Positions 8,777-17,136 of a stretch of 64,000 nucleotides of DNA are shown here, one piece after another; position 1 is the stretch's first letter, and the number at the start of each line of letters is the position of its first letter. A program made the translations under genes and the position numbers. The DNA lies in assembly GCF_900109745.1 (NCBI RefSeq), contig NZ_FOAV01000004.1:304245-368244 (forward strand), read 5' to 3'. Below the pieces are notes generated by a model. That model did not search any database. It was not told the DNA's origin and saw only the letters and a program-made list of their open reading frames with translations. The DNA comes from Roseateles sp. YR242. Lineage in GTDB: Bacteria; Pseudomonadota; Gammaproteobacteria; Burkholderiales; Burkholderiaceae_C.

Positions 8777-10174
8777 ATGTCGGCCGTGATTTCCCCCCCA
8801 TCCTCCAACAGTGTCACCGGCCAGTCCCCCCCGGCGGGGTCCACCGGCGCCACCCCCCACGCCCATCGACGCGGCCGCGTGCCGCGCGGCGAGAGTTATC
8901 ACTTCAAACCCCATAACGTCGGCCGCTGGCTCGTCTGGGGCCTGTATGCGGCGGCCCTGCTGGTGGCACCCCTGCTGTGGACCAGCAGCCTGGCGCAGAC
9001 CATGCTGTCCCAGATCGGCATCGCCATCATTGCCTGCCTGTCCTACAACATGCTGCTGGGCCAGGGCGGCATGCTGAGCTTCGGCCACGCGGTCTACAGC
9101 GGGCTGGGTGGCTACCTCGCTATCCACACACTGAATGCGGTGAGCGCCGGCCAGCTGAACCTGCCGGTCAGTCTGGTGCCGCTTGTCGGCGGCGTGGGCG
9201 GGCTGGGCTTTGCCGCACTGTTCGGTTATGTGTCCACCAAGAAGTCGGGCACACCGTTCGCGATGATCACGCTGGGCCTGGGCGAACTGATCTGGTCGAT
9301 GTCCCTGATGCTGCCGGAGTTCTTCGGCGGCGAGGGCGGCATCTCCGGCAACCGGGTGGTCGGCCAGCCGGTGCTGGGCATCAGCTTCGGACCGCAGGTG
9401 CAGGTGTACTACCTGATCGCCGTCTACTGCTTCGTCTGCACAGGGCTGATGTTCGCCTTCACCCGCACGCCGCTGGGCCGCATGCTCAACGCCGTGCGCG
9501 ACAACCCGGAACGGGTGCAGTTCATCGGCTACGACACACAGTGGGTGCGCTTCCTGGCTTTTCTGATTGCCGGGTTCTTCGCGGGTGTGTCCGGAGGCCT
9601 CTCGGCGCTGAACTTCGAGATCGTGACGGCCGAGGTGGTGGGTGCGGCGCGCTCCGGCGCCTATCTGCTGTTCACCTTCCTGGGCGGCGCCACCTTCTTC
9701 TTCGGGCCCATCATCGGTGCGGTGCTGATGGTGGTGGCACTGGTGCTGCTGTCCGAGCTGACCAAGGCCTGGCTGCTCTATCTGGGCCTGACCTTCCTGT
9801 TCATGGTGATGTATGCGCCCGGCGGTTTCGCCTCGCTGGTCATGATGAACCTGCGGGTGGCCGCCTTTGGCAAGCTGCGGCCGCTGTGGACCTCCTACCT
9901 GGCACTCGCACTTACCGGGCTGACGGCGCTGCTGGGCGGCTCCGCCATGGTGGAGATGCTCTACCACCTGCAGCTCAACGAGGCGCTCGGGCCGCAGATG
10001 CGCTACCTGGGCATGTCGCTCAACGCCAAGGGCCTGGACGCCTGGTTCGGTGCCGGCTTTGTGCTGGTGACCGGCGTGGCGTTGTTCGAGCTGGCCCGGC
10101 GCCAGTTCCGCCGCGAGTGGGACCAGGCGCAGGAAGAGATCGAGAAGGAAATCAAACGCAGGGAAAGCCTGTGA
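8777..10174 (+). CDS. HAAT-type ABC transporter permease, LivM-like
   Basis: A 465-residue permease partner of the LivH-like protein. The ATG at 8777 follows the livH stop by two bases. A hydrophilic 50-residue N-terminal extension rich in Pro/Ser/His precedes about ten hydrophobic helices. The family core is visible as LSYNMLLGQGGMLSFGHAVY and as RTPLGRMLNAVRDNPERVQF, the cytoplasmic coupling loop. A C-terminal charged helix (RRQFRREWDQAQEEIEKEIK) extends beyond the usual length of 300-400. It belongs to the same operon as the neighbouring permease and the two ATPases. Confidence 0.93.
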   Translation: MSAVISPPSSNSVTGQSPPAGSTGATPHAHRRGRVPRGESYHFKPHNVGRWLVWGLYAAALLVAPLLWTSSLAQTMLSQIGIAIIACLSYNMLLGQGGMLSFGHAVYSGLGGYLAIHTLNAVSAGQLNLPVSLVPLVGGVGGLGFAALFGYVSTKKSGTPFAMITLGLGELIWSMSLMLPEFFGGEGGISGNRVVGQPVLGISFGPQVQVYYLIAVYCFVCTGLMFAFTRTPLGRMLNAVRDNPERVQFIGYDTQWVRFLAFLIAGFFAGVSGGLSALNFEIVTAEVVGAARSGAYLLFTFLGGATFFFGPIIGAVLMVVALVLLSELTKAWLLYLGLTFLFMVMYAPGGFASLVMMNLRVAAFGKLRPLWTSYLALALTGLTALLGGSAMVEMLYHLQLNEALGPQMRYLGMSLNAKGLDAWFGAGFVLVTGVALFELARRQFRREWDQAQEEIEKEIKRRESL

Positions 10175-10193
10175 AGACGGCAAGGACCTCTCC

Positions 10194-11024
10194 ATGAGCC
10201 AGACATCCCCCCACCCGCCTGCCGCCACCCCGGCGCCCGGTCCGCAGATTCCCTATGCACTGGAGCTGCGCGCCGTGCGCAAGAGCTTTGGCAAGAGCGA
10301 GATCATCCGTGGCGCGGAGCTGGCGGTGCGGCCCGGCGAGCGGGTGGCCATCATCGGCCCCAACGGCGCCGGCAAGTCCACGCTGTTCAACCTCATCAGC
10401 GGCCGGTTCGCCGCCAGCAGCGGCGAGATTCGCCTCTTTGGCGAACGCATCGACTCGTTGCCGCCGCACCAGATCAACCGGCGCGGCCTGGCGCGCAGCT
10501 TCCAGGTCTCCAACCTGTTCACGCGGCTGTCGGTGTTCGAGAACATCCGCTGCGCATTGCTGTGGTCCATGGGCCATCGCTACGCGTTCTGGAAATTCCT
10601 GGCTGGCCTGGACGAGCTGAACGACCGTGCCGACGAACTGCTGGAGATGCTGCACCTGGACAAGAAGCGTGACGTGCCGGCGATGAACCTCACCTACGCC
10701 GAAGCCCGAGCGCTGGAGATCGGGCTCACCATCGCCGGTGGCGCCAAGGTCATCCTGCTGGACGAACCCACCGCGGGCATGAGCAAGAGCGAAACCAGGC
10801 GGTTCATCCAGTTGATCCGGCAAGTGACCGAAGGCCGCACGCTGCTGACGGTGGAGCACGACATGGGCGTGGTCTTCGGCCTGGCCGACAAGATCGCCGT
10901 GCTGGTGTATGGGGAGGTCATCGCCTTCGACACGCCGGAGGCCGTGCGTGCCAACCCGCGTGTGCAGGAGGCCTACCTGGGCTCGGTGTTGGCCGAGGCG
11001 CAGGCGCAGGGCGCCGCGGCCTGA
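10194..11024 (+). CDS. HAAT-type ABC transporter ATP-binding protein, LivG-like
   Basis: A 276-residue ATPase. The Walker A motif is canonical (GPNGAGKST, near residues 55-63), Walker B is VILLDEPTAG and the switch histidine is in LTVEHDM. The ABC signature is unusual: the LSYGEQ-like motif expected for LivG is replaced by LTYAEAR (codons 10689-10709), with Ala in place of the conserved Gly. A 15-residue Pro-rich N-terminal extension precedes the domain. It works with the LivF-like ATPase about 50 bases downstream as a heterodimer on the LivH/LivM-like permeases. Confidence 0.93.
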   Translation: MSQTSPHPPAATPAPGPQIPYALELRAVRKSFGKSEIIRGAELAVRPGERVAIIGPNGAGKSTLFNLISGRFAASSGEIRLFGERIDSLPPHQINRRGLARSFQVSNLFTRLSVFENIRCALLWSMGHRYAFWKFLAGLDELNDRADELLEMLHLDKKRDVPAMNLTYAEARALEIGLTIAGGAKVILLDEPTAGMSKSETRRFIQLIRQVTEGRTLLTVEHDMGVVFGLADKIAVLVYGEVIAFDTPEAVRANPRVQEAYLGSVLAEAQAQGAAA

Positions 11025-11073
11025 CGTGGGTCCGCTGATGGCCACCCGATGATGAAGTCCGATGGAGATCCGG

Positions 11074-11775
11074 ATGTTGAAGCTTGAGAACCTGCACGCC
11101 TTCTACGGCAAGAGCCATGTGCTGCATGGCGTGACCCTGGAGGTGCGGCCTGGCGAGATCGTCAGTCTGCTCGGGCGTAACGGCTCCGGCCGCTCCACCA
11201 CCGTGAAGGCCATCATGGGCCAGGTGGAGGGCACGGGCACCATCCAGTGGGGCAGCCGCGCCCTGCTCGGGATGAAGGCTTACGAGATCGCCCATGAGGG
11301 CATCGGTTATGTGCCGGAAAACCGGGACATCTTCCCCAAGCTCACCGTGCACCAGAACCTGCTGCTGGGGCAGAAATCCGGTGCCGCAGCCAAGGGGCAG
11401 CGCTGGGACTTCGCGGACATGTACGGGATGTTCCCCCGGCTGAAGGAACGCCAGCATACCGAGGCCGGCGTGCTCTCCGGCGGCGAGCAGCAGATGCTCA
11501 CGCTGTGCCGCACGCTGATGGGCGATCCGGACCTGATCATGATCGACGAGCCGACCGAGGGCCTGGCGCCCAAGATCGTGGAGCTGGTGGCGGAGTACCT
11601 GAAGGAACTCAAGCGGCGCGGGGTGTCGGTGCTGCTGGTGGAGCAGAAGCTGGCCATCGCGCTGGAGATCTCCGAACGCTGCTACGTAATGGGTCACGGC
11701 CGCATCGTTTTCGAGGGCACACCGGCGGAATTGAAGGCCAACGCCTATGTTCGCAAGGAGTGGCTGGAGGTTTGA
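11074..11775 (+). CDS. HAAT-type ABC transporter ATP-binding protein, LivF-like, with Arg in Walker A
   Basis: A 233-residue ATPase, the second nucleotide-binding subunit. I use the ATG at 11074 because GGAG lies six bases upstream; an ATG at 11062 would add four residues. The Walker A motif reads GRNGSGRSTT, so the invariant lysine is arginine (codon cgc at 11191-11193). The signature LSGGEQQ and Walker B LIMIDEPTEG are normal, and the switch position is Gln (LLVEQKL), as usual for LivF. Together with the altered LivG signature this makes one of the two composite ATP sites degenerate. It is the last gene of the importer operon. Confidence 0.93.
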   Translation: MLKLENLHAFYGKSHVLHGVTLEVRPGEIVSLLGRNGSGRSTTVKAIMGQVEGTGTIQWGSRALLGMKAYEIAHEGIGYVPENRDIFPKLTVHQNLLLGQKSGAAAKGQRWDFADMYGMFPRLKERQHTEAGVLSGGEQQMLTLCRTLMGDPDLIMIDEPTEGLAPKIVELVAEYLKELKRRGVSVLLVEQKLAIALEISERCYVMGHGRIVFEGTPAELKANAYVRKEWLEV

Positions 11776-11920
11776 ATTGGGGACAGTCAGCTGTGACAAA
11801 TTGCTTCCCCTGTGGGTGAATCCGCGAAGCGGCTCCCCTGTTCCGGGTGGGTGCTCTGCGTTACAGCCTGATGACCGAGGGCTACATTGACTCGCACCAG
11901 CTGTATATAAGGAGCGAGAC

Positions 11921-12361
11921 ATGGACATCGGGCACACATGGATGATCGCCGCAAGCGCCGCCGCTGGCTTGGTGGCGGCTGGTGCGGGCGTGAGCTGGTG
12001 GTGGAACACCCGGCTGGGCAAGGCCCGCCGGTTGATCGAGCAATTGAAGGCCTCCCGCGATCTGCTGAACCAGCAGAACAGCCAGGCCCGCCGCCAGATC
12101 GAACAGCTGCAGCTGGAGCTGGGGGAGCTGCGCATCATCGCGGAACGGGTGCGACGCCGCGCTGCCAATACGGTGAGCCCACCGGACACGCTGGGCCCGC
12201 CGCTGGAGCCTCGGGGGGCTTCGCCGCTGGCCACGCAGGTGGTGGCACTGGCGCCACGGGCGCCGCAAGCGAGCGCCGGGTTTGTGCCCACGTCTTACGA
12301 CGAGGCGGACGACAAGAGCGGCTTCGCACCGACGCAGTTCGATCGCTCGCGCGGTCGTTAA
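11921..12361 (+). CDS. Hypothetical membrane-anchored coiled-coil protein
   Basis: A 146-residue protein that I cannot assign to a family. A single hydrophobic helix (residues 7-30, WMIAASAAAGLVAAGAGVSW) is followed by a basic region and a probable coiled coil (residues 38-80, rich in Leu, Gln, Arg and Glu). A Pro/Ala-rich disordered tail ends in APTQFDRSRGR. A GGAGCGAG ribosome site precedes the ATG, which supports it being real. It probably sits in the inner membrane with the coiled coil in the cytoplasm. It lies 145 bases after the transporter operon and converges with the orphan gene that follows. Confidence 0.6.
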   Translation: MDIGHTWMIAASAAAGLVAAGAGVSWWWNTRLGKARRLIEQLKASRDLLNQQNSQARRQIEQLQLELGELRIIAERVRRRAANTVSPPDTLGPPLEPRGASPLATQVVALAPRAPQASAGFVPTSYDEADDKSGFAPTQFDRSRGR

Positions 12362-12400
12362 GAAACCAGTGCATCACTCCCGCTCCATCTGGCCAACAGC

Positions 12401-13513
12401 TCACGGGTAGGTGTCACTGGAGCGCCCTGTGCTGCCGATGGGCCATGCGCCAAGGCGGAACAGCGAGGAGGATGTGCTGTCCTCCCTCGGGCCGCGTGCC
12501 GGCGGGGCATTGGACGGGCCAGGCTGGGGCGCTTCGGGAATGGGGTCAAGCTGGAAGGGCGCATGCGCCCGTGCCCAGGCATGTCGGTCGTCCGCTATCC
12601 GTTGATGTATCTCCGCGCTCTTACCCGCAGCCGCTCGCCACATCCACCGGCGCAAGGTCGCCAGCGATTGAAGGTCGGACGCTGATTTCCGCACCCAGAC
12701 TGAGCGCCCCTCGTCCCTCTTGGTGAGGGCTTCCCAGCAGGCCCTGAGTGTTGGCTGCAGGAAGTTTAGAAACTCCGCGTAGCCGACTTCCCAGGCGCCC
12801 GTGCCGCGCTGCAGCCGGGCGAGTACGGCACGATGGTTGTGCGCGTTCGGGCCGGATAGCAACTCCTGGGGCGCGGCACGCAGGAGCTCGACCACGGCCT
12901 GGCGCTGTTTGACACCGAGCACAATGCCCTGCCTGTGACGGGAAGCGGGTTCCTCGATCAGAGGCGCTACCCCCCTGATGAGTAGCTTCCATACCTCGGT
13001 GTTGAGCTCTGGCATGGGGGAGCGTCCCTGAACCCATTGGTCCAGCTGATACATACGCGGCCCGGTCACGAGCCAGGCCGGGATCACCATGCGCGTGCCC
13101 AGCCCCAGGATGAGCTGGCTGGGTCCTGGCGGCTCCGTCCGAAACCAGCGCAGGCGTTGGAGTTGCTGAGCGTAGATCGCGCAGCCATCTTCCTGGATAT
13201 CACAGGCGGTCACGTCCTGCAGATTGGGGCAAGCGTGTAACCAGCGCTGAACCGTGCGCGCGTCGCAGGCGTCAGGCAGGATCAATTGCTGCAGGGAAGC
13301 ACCCGCACGGGCGATCTCGGCATCCGTCCAGTCACGTAGCGCTGCTGCGGTCAGGTTGCGGATGTCCAGGAGAGTGCTGCTCGTTCCTGCAGGGCGCTCG
13401 TCGCGATGACCCGAGAGTCGCGGCCGCCGGCTCTCCGGAAGCAGCGCCATCCGGATCTCCGGCTCCACTGCAGCCTCCGCGTTTGAATGTCTTGCGGGCC
13501 GACAACACCACAT
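12401..13513 (-). CDS. Orphan protein of unknown family, leucine-rich N-terminal half
   Basis: A 370-residue protein on the strand opposite to its neighbours. The start at 13513 has GGGAG six bases upstream. I do not recognise a family. Residues 50-130 show spaced leucines reminiscent of leucine-rich or F-box-type repeats (LLDIRNLTAAALRDW, LQQLILPDACDARTVQRWL, CPNLQDVTACDI). Residues 230-310 are tryptophan-rich and helical. The C-terminal 60 residues are Pro/Ser/Gly-rich and probably disordered (PIPEAPQPGPSNAPPARG). No signal peptide or membrane helix is seen. Isolated position, strand and composition would suit an accessory gene, possibly a secreted effector, but that is speculation. Confidence 0.6.
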   Translation of the reverse strand: MWCCRPARHSNAEAAVEPEIRMALLPESRRPRLSGHRDERPAGTSSTLLDIRNLTAAALRDWTDAEIARAGASLQQLILPDACDARTVQRWLHACPNLQDVTACDIQEDGCAIYAQQLQRLRWFRTEPPGPSQLILGLGTRMVIPAWLVTGPRMYQLDQWVQGRSPMPELNTEVWKLLIRGVAPLIEEPASRHRQGIVLGVKQRQAVVELLRAAPQELLSGPNAHNHRAVLARLQRGTGAWEVGYAEFLNFLQPTLRACWEALTKRDEGRSVWVRKSASDLQSLATLRRWMWRAAAGKSAEIHQRIADDRHAWARAHAPFQLDPIPEAPQPGPSNAPPARGPREDSTSSSLFRLGAWPIGSTGRSSDTYP

Positions 13514-13563
13514 GAAACGCTCCCGCAGCTAGGCAAGCCCTTTCGTGCGCGCACAGGTTGGAC

Positions 13564-13582
13564 AAGTTCCGTCAAAGTTCCG
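13564..13582. promoter_or_regulatory. 11-bp-spaced direct repeat in the divergent orphan/fadB intergenic region
   Basis: AAGTTCCG occurs twice, at 13564-13571 and 13575-13582, with an 11-base period (one helical turn) and a 3-base spacer. It lies about 50 bases upstream of the orphan gene start and 165 bases upstream of fadB. The spacing would suit two protein monomers on one DNA face. No factor can be named. Confidence 0.3.
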
Positions 13583-13649
13583 CGATCAGCATGCTGCGTG
13601 CGTTTGTCGCCGCAGGGACATCACAGGGCGTGCGGCACTGCCTAGAATC

Positions 13650-13661
13650 GAACGATCGTTC
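13650..13661. promoter_or_regulatory. TetR-type operator palindrome upstream of fadB
   Basis: GAACGATCGTTC is a perfect 12-bp palindrome, about 90 bases before the fadB start. The context CGAACGATCGTTCTTTT matches the site at 20361-20377 in all but one base. Palindromes of this type are typical operators of TetR-family repressors that control fatty-acid oxidation (the PsrA/FadP/FadR-like groups) in proteobacteria. The specific regulator is not in the window. Confidence 0.6.
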
Positions 13662-13747
13662 TTTTCGCGCTCATCCCTGCTCGAGACAAGGCCTGACAAA
13701 GCCCGGGGCCAGCGCGAGGCCTCTCACCAGTACTGGAAGGAACAAGC

Positions 13748-15844
13748 ATGAGTGCCAGTTACGAAGTTCGCGGCTCGGTGGCCGTGATCACGTTGAACAA
13801 CCCGCCGGTCAACGGCCTTGGCCATGCCACGCGCAAGGCTGCGGCGGAAGGCATCGAGCAGGCCGAGAACGACCCGGCCGTGAAGGCGGTGGTGATCACC
13901 GGGGCCGGCAAGGCCTTCTCCGGTGGGGCCGACATCCGGGAGTTCGGGTCGCCCAAGGCACTGGCGGAGCCCAATCTGCTGTCTCTGATCAACCGGGTGG
14001 AATCCTGCAGCAAGCCGGTGGTGGCCGCGATCCACAGCGTCTGCATGGGCGGTGGCCTGGAGCTGGCGCTGGGTTGTCACTACCGCGTGGCGGCGCCCGG
14101 CACCAAGGTGGCCCTGCCGGAAGTGAAGCTGGGCCTGCTGCCGGGCGCCGGTGGCACACAGCGGCTGCCCCGGGCGCTGGGCGTGGAACCGGCGCTGAAC
14201 ATGATCGTGACCGGCGAGCCGGTCAACAGCGAACTGCTGGCCCAGGTGCCGGGCCAGGTGCTGTTCCAGAAGATCGTCCAAGGGGACCTGATCGACGGCG
14301 CGGTGGCCTTTGCGATGGAGGTGGCGGACCAGCGCCCGCTGCCGCGTGTGCGGGACCTGAAGGCCCAGCATCCGGAGGCCCAGGGCTACTTCCAGTTCGC
14401 TCGCAATACCGTGCAGGCGATGAGCAAGAACTTCCCCGCGCCGCTGCAGTGCGTGGATGCGGTGGCTGCGGCCGTGAGCCAGAAGTTCGAAGACGGCATG
14501 AAGGCGGAGCGAGACGCCTTTGCCCAGCTGATGCTGACGCCGGAGTCCAAGGCCTTGCGGCATGCGTTCTTCGCCGAGCGTGCGGCTGCCAAGATTCCCG
14601 ATGTGCCGGAGGACACGCCGCTGCGCCCCATCAACAAGGTGGCCATCATCGGTGCGGGCACCATGGGCGGTGGCATCGCGATGAATTTCCTGAATGCCGG
14701 CATCCCCGTCATCTTGCTGGAAATGAAGGTCGAGGCGCTGGACCGTGGCATCGAGACCATCCGCAAGAACTATGAAGCGCAGATCAAGAAGGGCAAGCTC
14801 AAGGAAGACAAATACGCCCAGCGGATGGCGCTGCTGCAGGGCACGCTGAGTTATTCCGAGATCGGCGACGCCGATCTGGTCATCGAGGCCGTGTTCGAGG
14901 ATATCGGCGTCAAGGAGCAGGTGTTCCGCCGGCTGGACGAGGTCATGAAGCCCGGCGCGATCCTGGCCAGCAACACGTCCACGCTGGACGTGAACAAGAT
15001 CGCCAGTTTCACCAAGCGTCCTCAGGATGTGATTGGCACCCACTTCTTCAGCCCGGCCAATGTGATGAAGCTGCTGGAGGTGGTGCGCAGCGCGGCCACG
15101 GCCAAGGACGTGCTGGCCACGGTGATGGCACTGGGCAAGAAGATCCGCAAGACCTGTGTGGTGTCGGGCGTGTGTGACGGCTTCATCGGCAACCGGATGA
15201 TCGAGCAGTACAGCCGCCAGGCGGGCTTCCTGCTGGAAGAGGGCTGCACCCCGCAGCAGGTGGACAAGGCGGTAGAGCGCTTCGGTTTCGCGATGGGGCC
15301 CTTCCGCATGGGCGATCTCGCCGGCAACGATGTGGGCTGGTACATCCGCAAGCGCCGCTACCTGGAGAAACCGGACCTGCGTTATTCGAAGACGGCCGAC
15401 CTCCTGTGCGAGATGGGACGTTTTGGCCAGAAGACCGGTGCGGGCTGGTACGACTACCAGCCGGGCAAGCGCGATGCGATTCCGTCCAAGACCGTGCTGC
15501 AGATGATCGACATGCATCGCGCGACGCTGGGCATCACCTCGCGCAAGATCAGCGACGAGGAGATCGTGCAGCGGCTGGTGTTTGCGCTGGTGAACGAGGG
15601 CGCACGCATCGTGGACGAGGGCATTGCGCTGCGGGCCTCGGACATCGACATGGTCTACCTGACCGGCTACGGTTTCCCGCTGTGGCGCGGTGGCCCGATG
15701 TGCTACGCCGACACGGTGGGCCTGTACAACGTGGTGCAGACGATGAAGCGCTTTGGGCGCAACCCGCTGGACGACGGAAAGTTCTGGGAGCCAGCGCCGT
15801 TGCTGGCGCGCCTGGCCGAGCAGGGCAAGGGCTTCACCGAATAA
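13748..15844 (+). CDS. Bifunctional enoyl-CoA hydratase/3-hydroxyacyl-CoA dehydrogenase (FadB/FadJ-type)
   Basis: A 698-residue multifunctional beta-oxidation enzyme. Residues 1-190 form the crotonase domain, with FSGGADI, the GGGLELALG oxyanion loop and [18 protein letters not shown], which carry the two catalytic glutamates. From about residue 297 the NAD-binding dehydrogenase domain begins ([15 protein letters not shown]), followed by [14 protein letters not shown], the [17 protein letters not shown] catalytic histidine region and two C-terminal dehydrogenase domains ([23 protein letters not shown]). The architecture is the compact peroxisomal/FadJ-like one rather than long E. coli FadB. 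It opens a gene run with the thiolase 19 bases downstream and is preceded by the TetR-type palindrome. Confidence 0.95.
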   Translation: MSASYEVRGSVAVITLNNPPVNGLGHATRKAAAEGIEQAENDPAVKAVVITGAGKAFSGGADIREFGSPKALAEPNLLSLINRVESCSKPVVAAIHSVCMGGGLELALGCHYRVAAPGTKVALPEVKLGLLPGAGGTQRLPRALGVEPALNMIVTGEPVNSELLAQVPGQVLFQKIVQGDLIDGAVAFAMEVADQRPLPRVRDLKAQHPEAQGYFQFARNTVQAMSKNFPAPLQCVDAVAAAVSQKFEDGMKAERDAFAQLMLTPESKALRHAFFAERAAAKIPDVPEDTPLRPINKVAIIGAGTMGGGIAMNFLNAGIPVILLEMKVEALDRGIETIRKNYEAQIKKGKLKEDKYAQRMALLQGTLSYSEIGDADLVIEAVFEDIGVKEQVFRRLDEVMKPGAILASNTSTLDVNKIASFTKRPQDVIGTHFFSPANVMKLLEVVRSAATAKDVLATVMALGKKIRKTCVVSGVCDGFIGNRMIEQYSRQAGFLLEEGCTPQQVDKAVERFGFAMGPFRMGDLAGNDVGWYIRKRRYLEKPDLRYSKTADLLCEMGRFGQKTGAGWYDYQPGKRDAIPSKTVLQMIDMHRATLGITSRKISDEEIVQRLVFALVNEGARIVDEGIALRASDIDMVYLTGYGFPLWRGGPMCYADTVGLYNVVQTMKRFGRNPLDDGKFWEPAPLLARLAEQGKGFTE

Positions 15845-15863
15845 GACGCGAAGGAGCAAGGTA

Positions 15864-17039
15864 ATGAGCAAGGCACTGATTGTTTCGACGGCCCGCACGC
15901 CGCTGGCCAAGAGCTGGAAGGGCTCCTTCAACATGACGCATGGCGCGACGCTGGGCGGGCACGTGGTGCGCGCGGCCGTGGAGCGCGCGGGCGTGGAGCC
16001 CGGAGAGATCGAGGATGTGTTGATGGGCTGCGCGACGCCGGAAGGCGCCACGGGCAGCAACATCGCGCGCCAGATCGCGCTGCGCGCGGGGCTGCCGGTG
16101 ACGGTGGCGGGCGTGACGGTGAACCGCTTTTGTTCCAGCGGGCTGCAGACGATCGCGACCGCGGCGCAGCGGATCATCGCGGGCGAGGGCGATGTGTATG
16201 TGGCCGGCGGGGTGGAAAGCATCTCCTGTGTGCAGAACGAGGCCAACCGCCACATGCTGCATGAGAGCTGGCTCTCGCAGAACAAGCCGGAGATCTATTG
16301 GTCGATGCTGCAAACCGCCGAGAACGTGGCGCAGCGCTACAAGATCCCGAAGGAGCGGATGGACCAGTACGGTGCGGGCAGCCAGCAGAAGGCCTGCGCG
16401 GCCCAGGCCGAAGGTTTGTTCAACGCCGAGATCGCCCCGATCACCGTGGTGCGTGGCGTGGCCGACAAGGTGCGCGGCATGGTGACGCAGGAAGCCACGG
16501 TGAGCATCGACGAAGGCCTGCGCGTGGGTACGACCTACGAAAGCATCCGGGATATCCGCACCGCCGTGCCGGGTGGGGTGGTGACGGCCGGCAATGCCAG
16601 CCAGTTCAGCGACGGCGCGGGTGCCTGCGCCATCGTCAGTGAGGCGTATGCGCAGCGCAGGGGCCTCCAGCCGCTGGGGCGCTTCCTGGGGTTTGCCGTG
16701 GCCGGTTGCGAGCCCGACGAGATGGGCATCGGGCCGGTATTTGCCGTGCCCAAGGTGCTGAAGCGGCTCGGGCTGAAGGTGTCGGACATCGACCTGTGGG
16801 AACTCAACGAGGCCTTCGCGGTGCAGGTGCTGTATTGCGCCGACACGCTGGGGATTCCGATGGATCGACTGAATGTGAACGGCGGGGCGATTGCGCTGGG
16901 GCATCCGTATGGGGTGTCCGGGCAGCGGCTGACCGGGCACGCGTTGATCGAGGGCAAACGCCGGGGCGCAAAGCGCGTGTGCGTGACGATGTGCATCGGC
17001 GGGGGCATGGGTGCTGCCGGGGTGTTCGAAGTCCTTTGA
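15864..17039 (+). CDS. Acetyl-CoA acyltransferase (thiolase)
   Basis: A 391-residue thiolase that should cleave 3-ketoacyl-CoA with CoA in the last beta-oxidation step. The start at 15864 has AAGGAG eight bases upstream and gives the standard [18 protein letters not shown] opening. The nucleophilic cysteine is Cys90 ([12 protein letters not shown]), followed by the active-site segments [26 protein letters not shown] and the C-terminal [14 protein letters not shown]. The partner subunit is the upstream FadB-like enzyme, as in fadBA operons. Degradative use is preferred over acetoacetyl-CoA synthesis because of the neighbours. Confidence 0.95.
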   Translation: MSKALIVSTARTPLAKSWKGSFNMTHGATLGGHVVRAAVERAGVEPGEIEDVLMGCATPEGATGSNIARQIALRAGLPVTVAGVTVNRFCSSGLQTIATAAQRIIAGEGDVYVAGGVESISCVQNEANRHMLHESWLSQNKPEIYWSMLQTAENVAQRYKIPKERMDQYGAGSQQKACAAQAEGLFNAEIAPITVVRGVADKVRGMVTQEATVSIDEGLRVGTTYESIRDIRTAVPGGVVTAGNASQFSDGAGACAIVSEAYAQRRGLQPLGRFLGFAVAGCEPDEMGIGPVFAVPKVLKRLGLKVSDIDLWELNEAFAVQVLYCADTLGIPMDRLNVNGGAIALGHPYGVSGQRLTGHALIEGKRRGAKRVCVTMCIGGGMGAAGVFEVL

Positions 17040-17136
17040 CTCAGTCCTGCGATGGCGCGGTCGAACCGCGCGTCGCGCCCACCGCCCCCCACCGCCTTCA
17101 GCCCCGGCGGAGCGAGTTGCCCCAAGGTAGACCGAC

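Noticed and set aside
13724-16285. 853-codon minus-strand frame opposite fadB and the thiolase
   Set aside because: Long only because of high GC; it is antisense to two certain genes and shows no family pattern.
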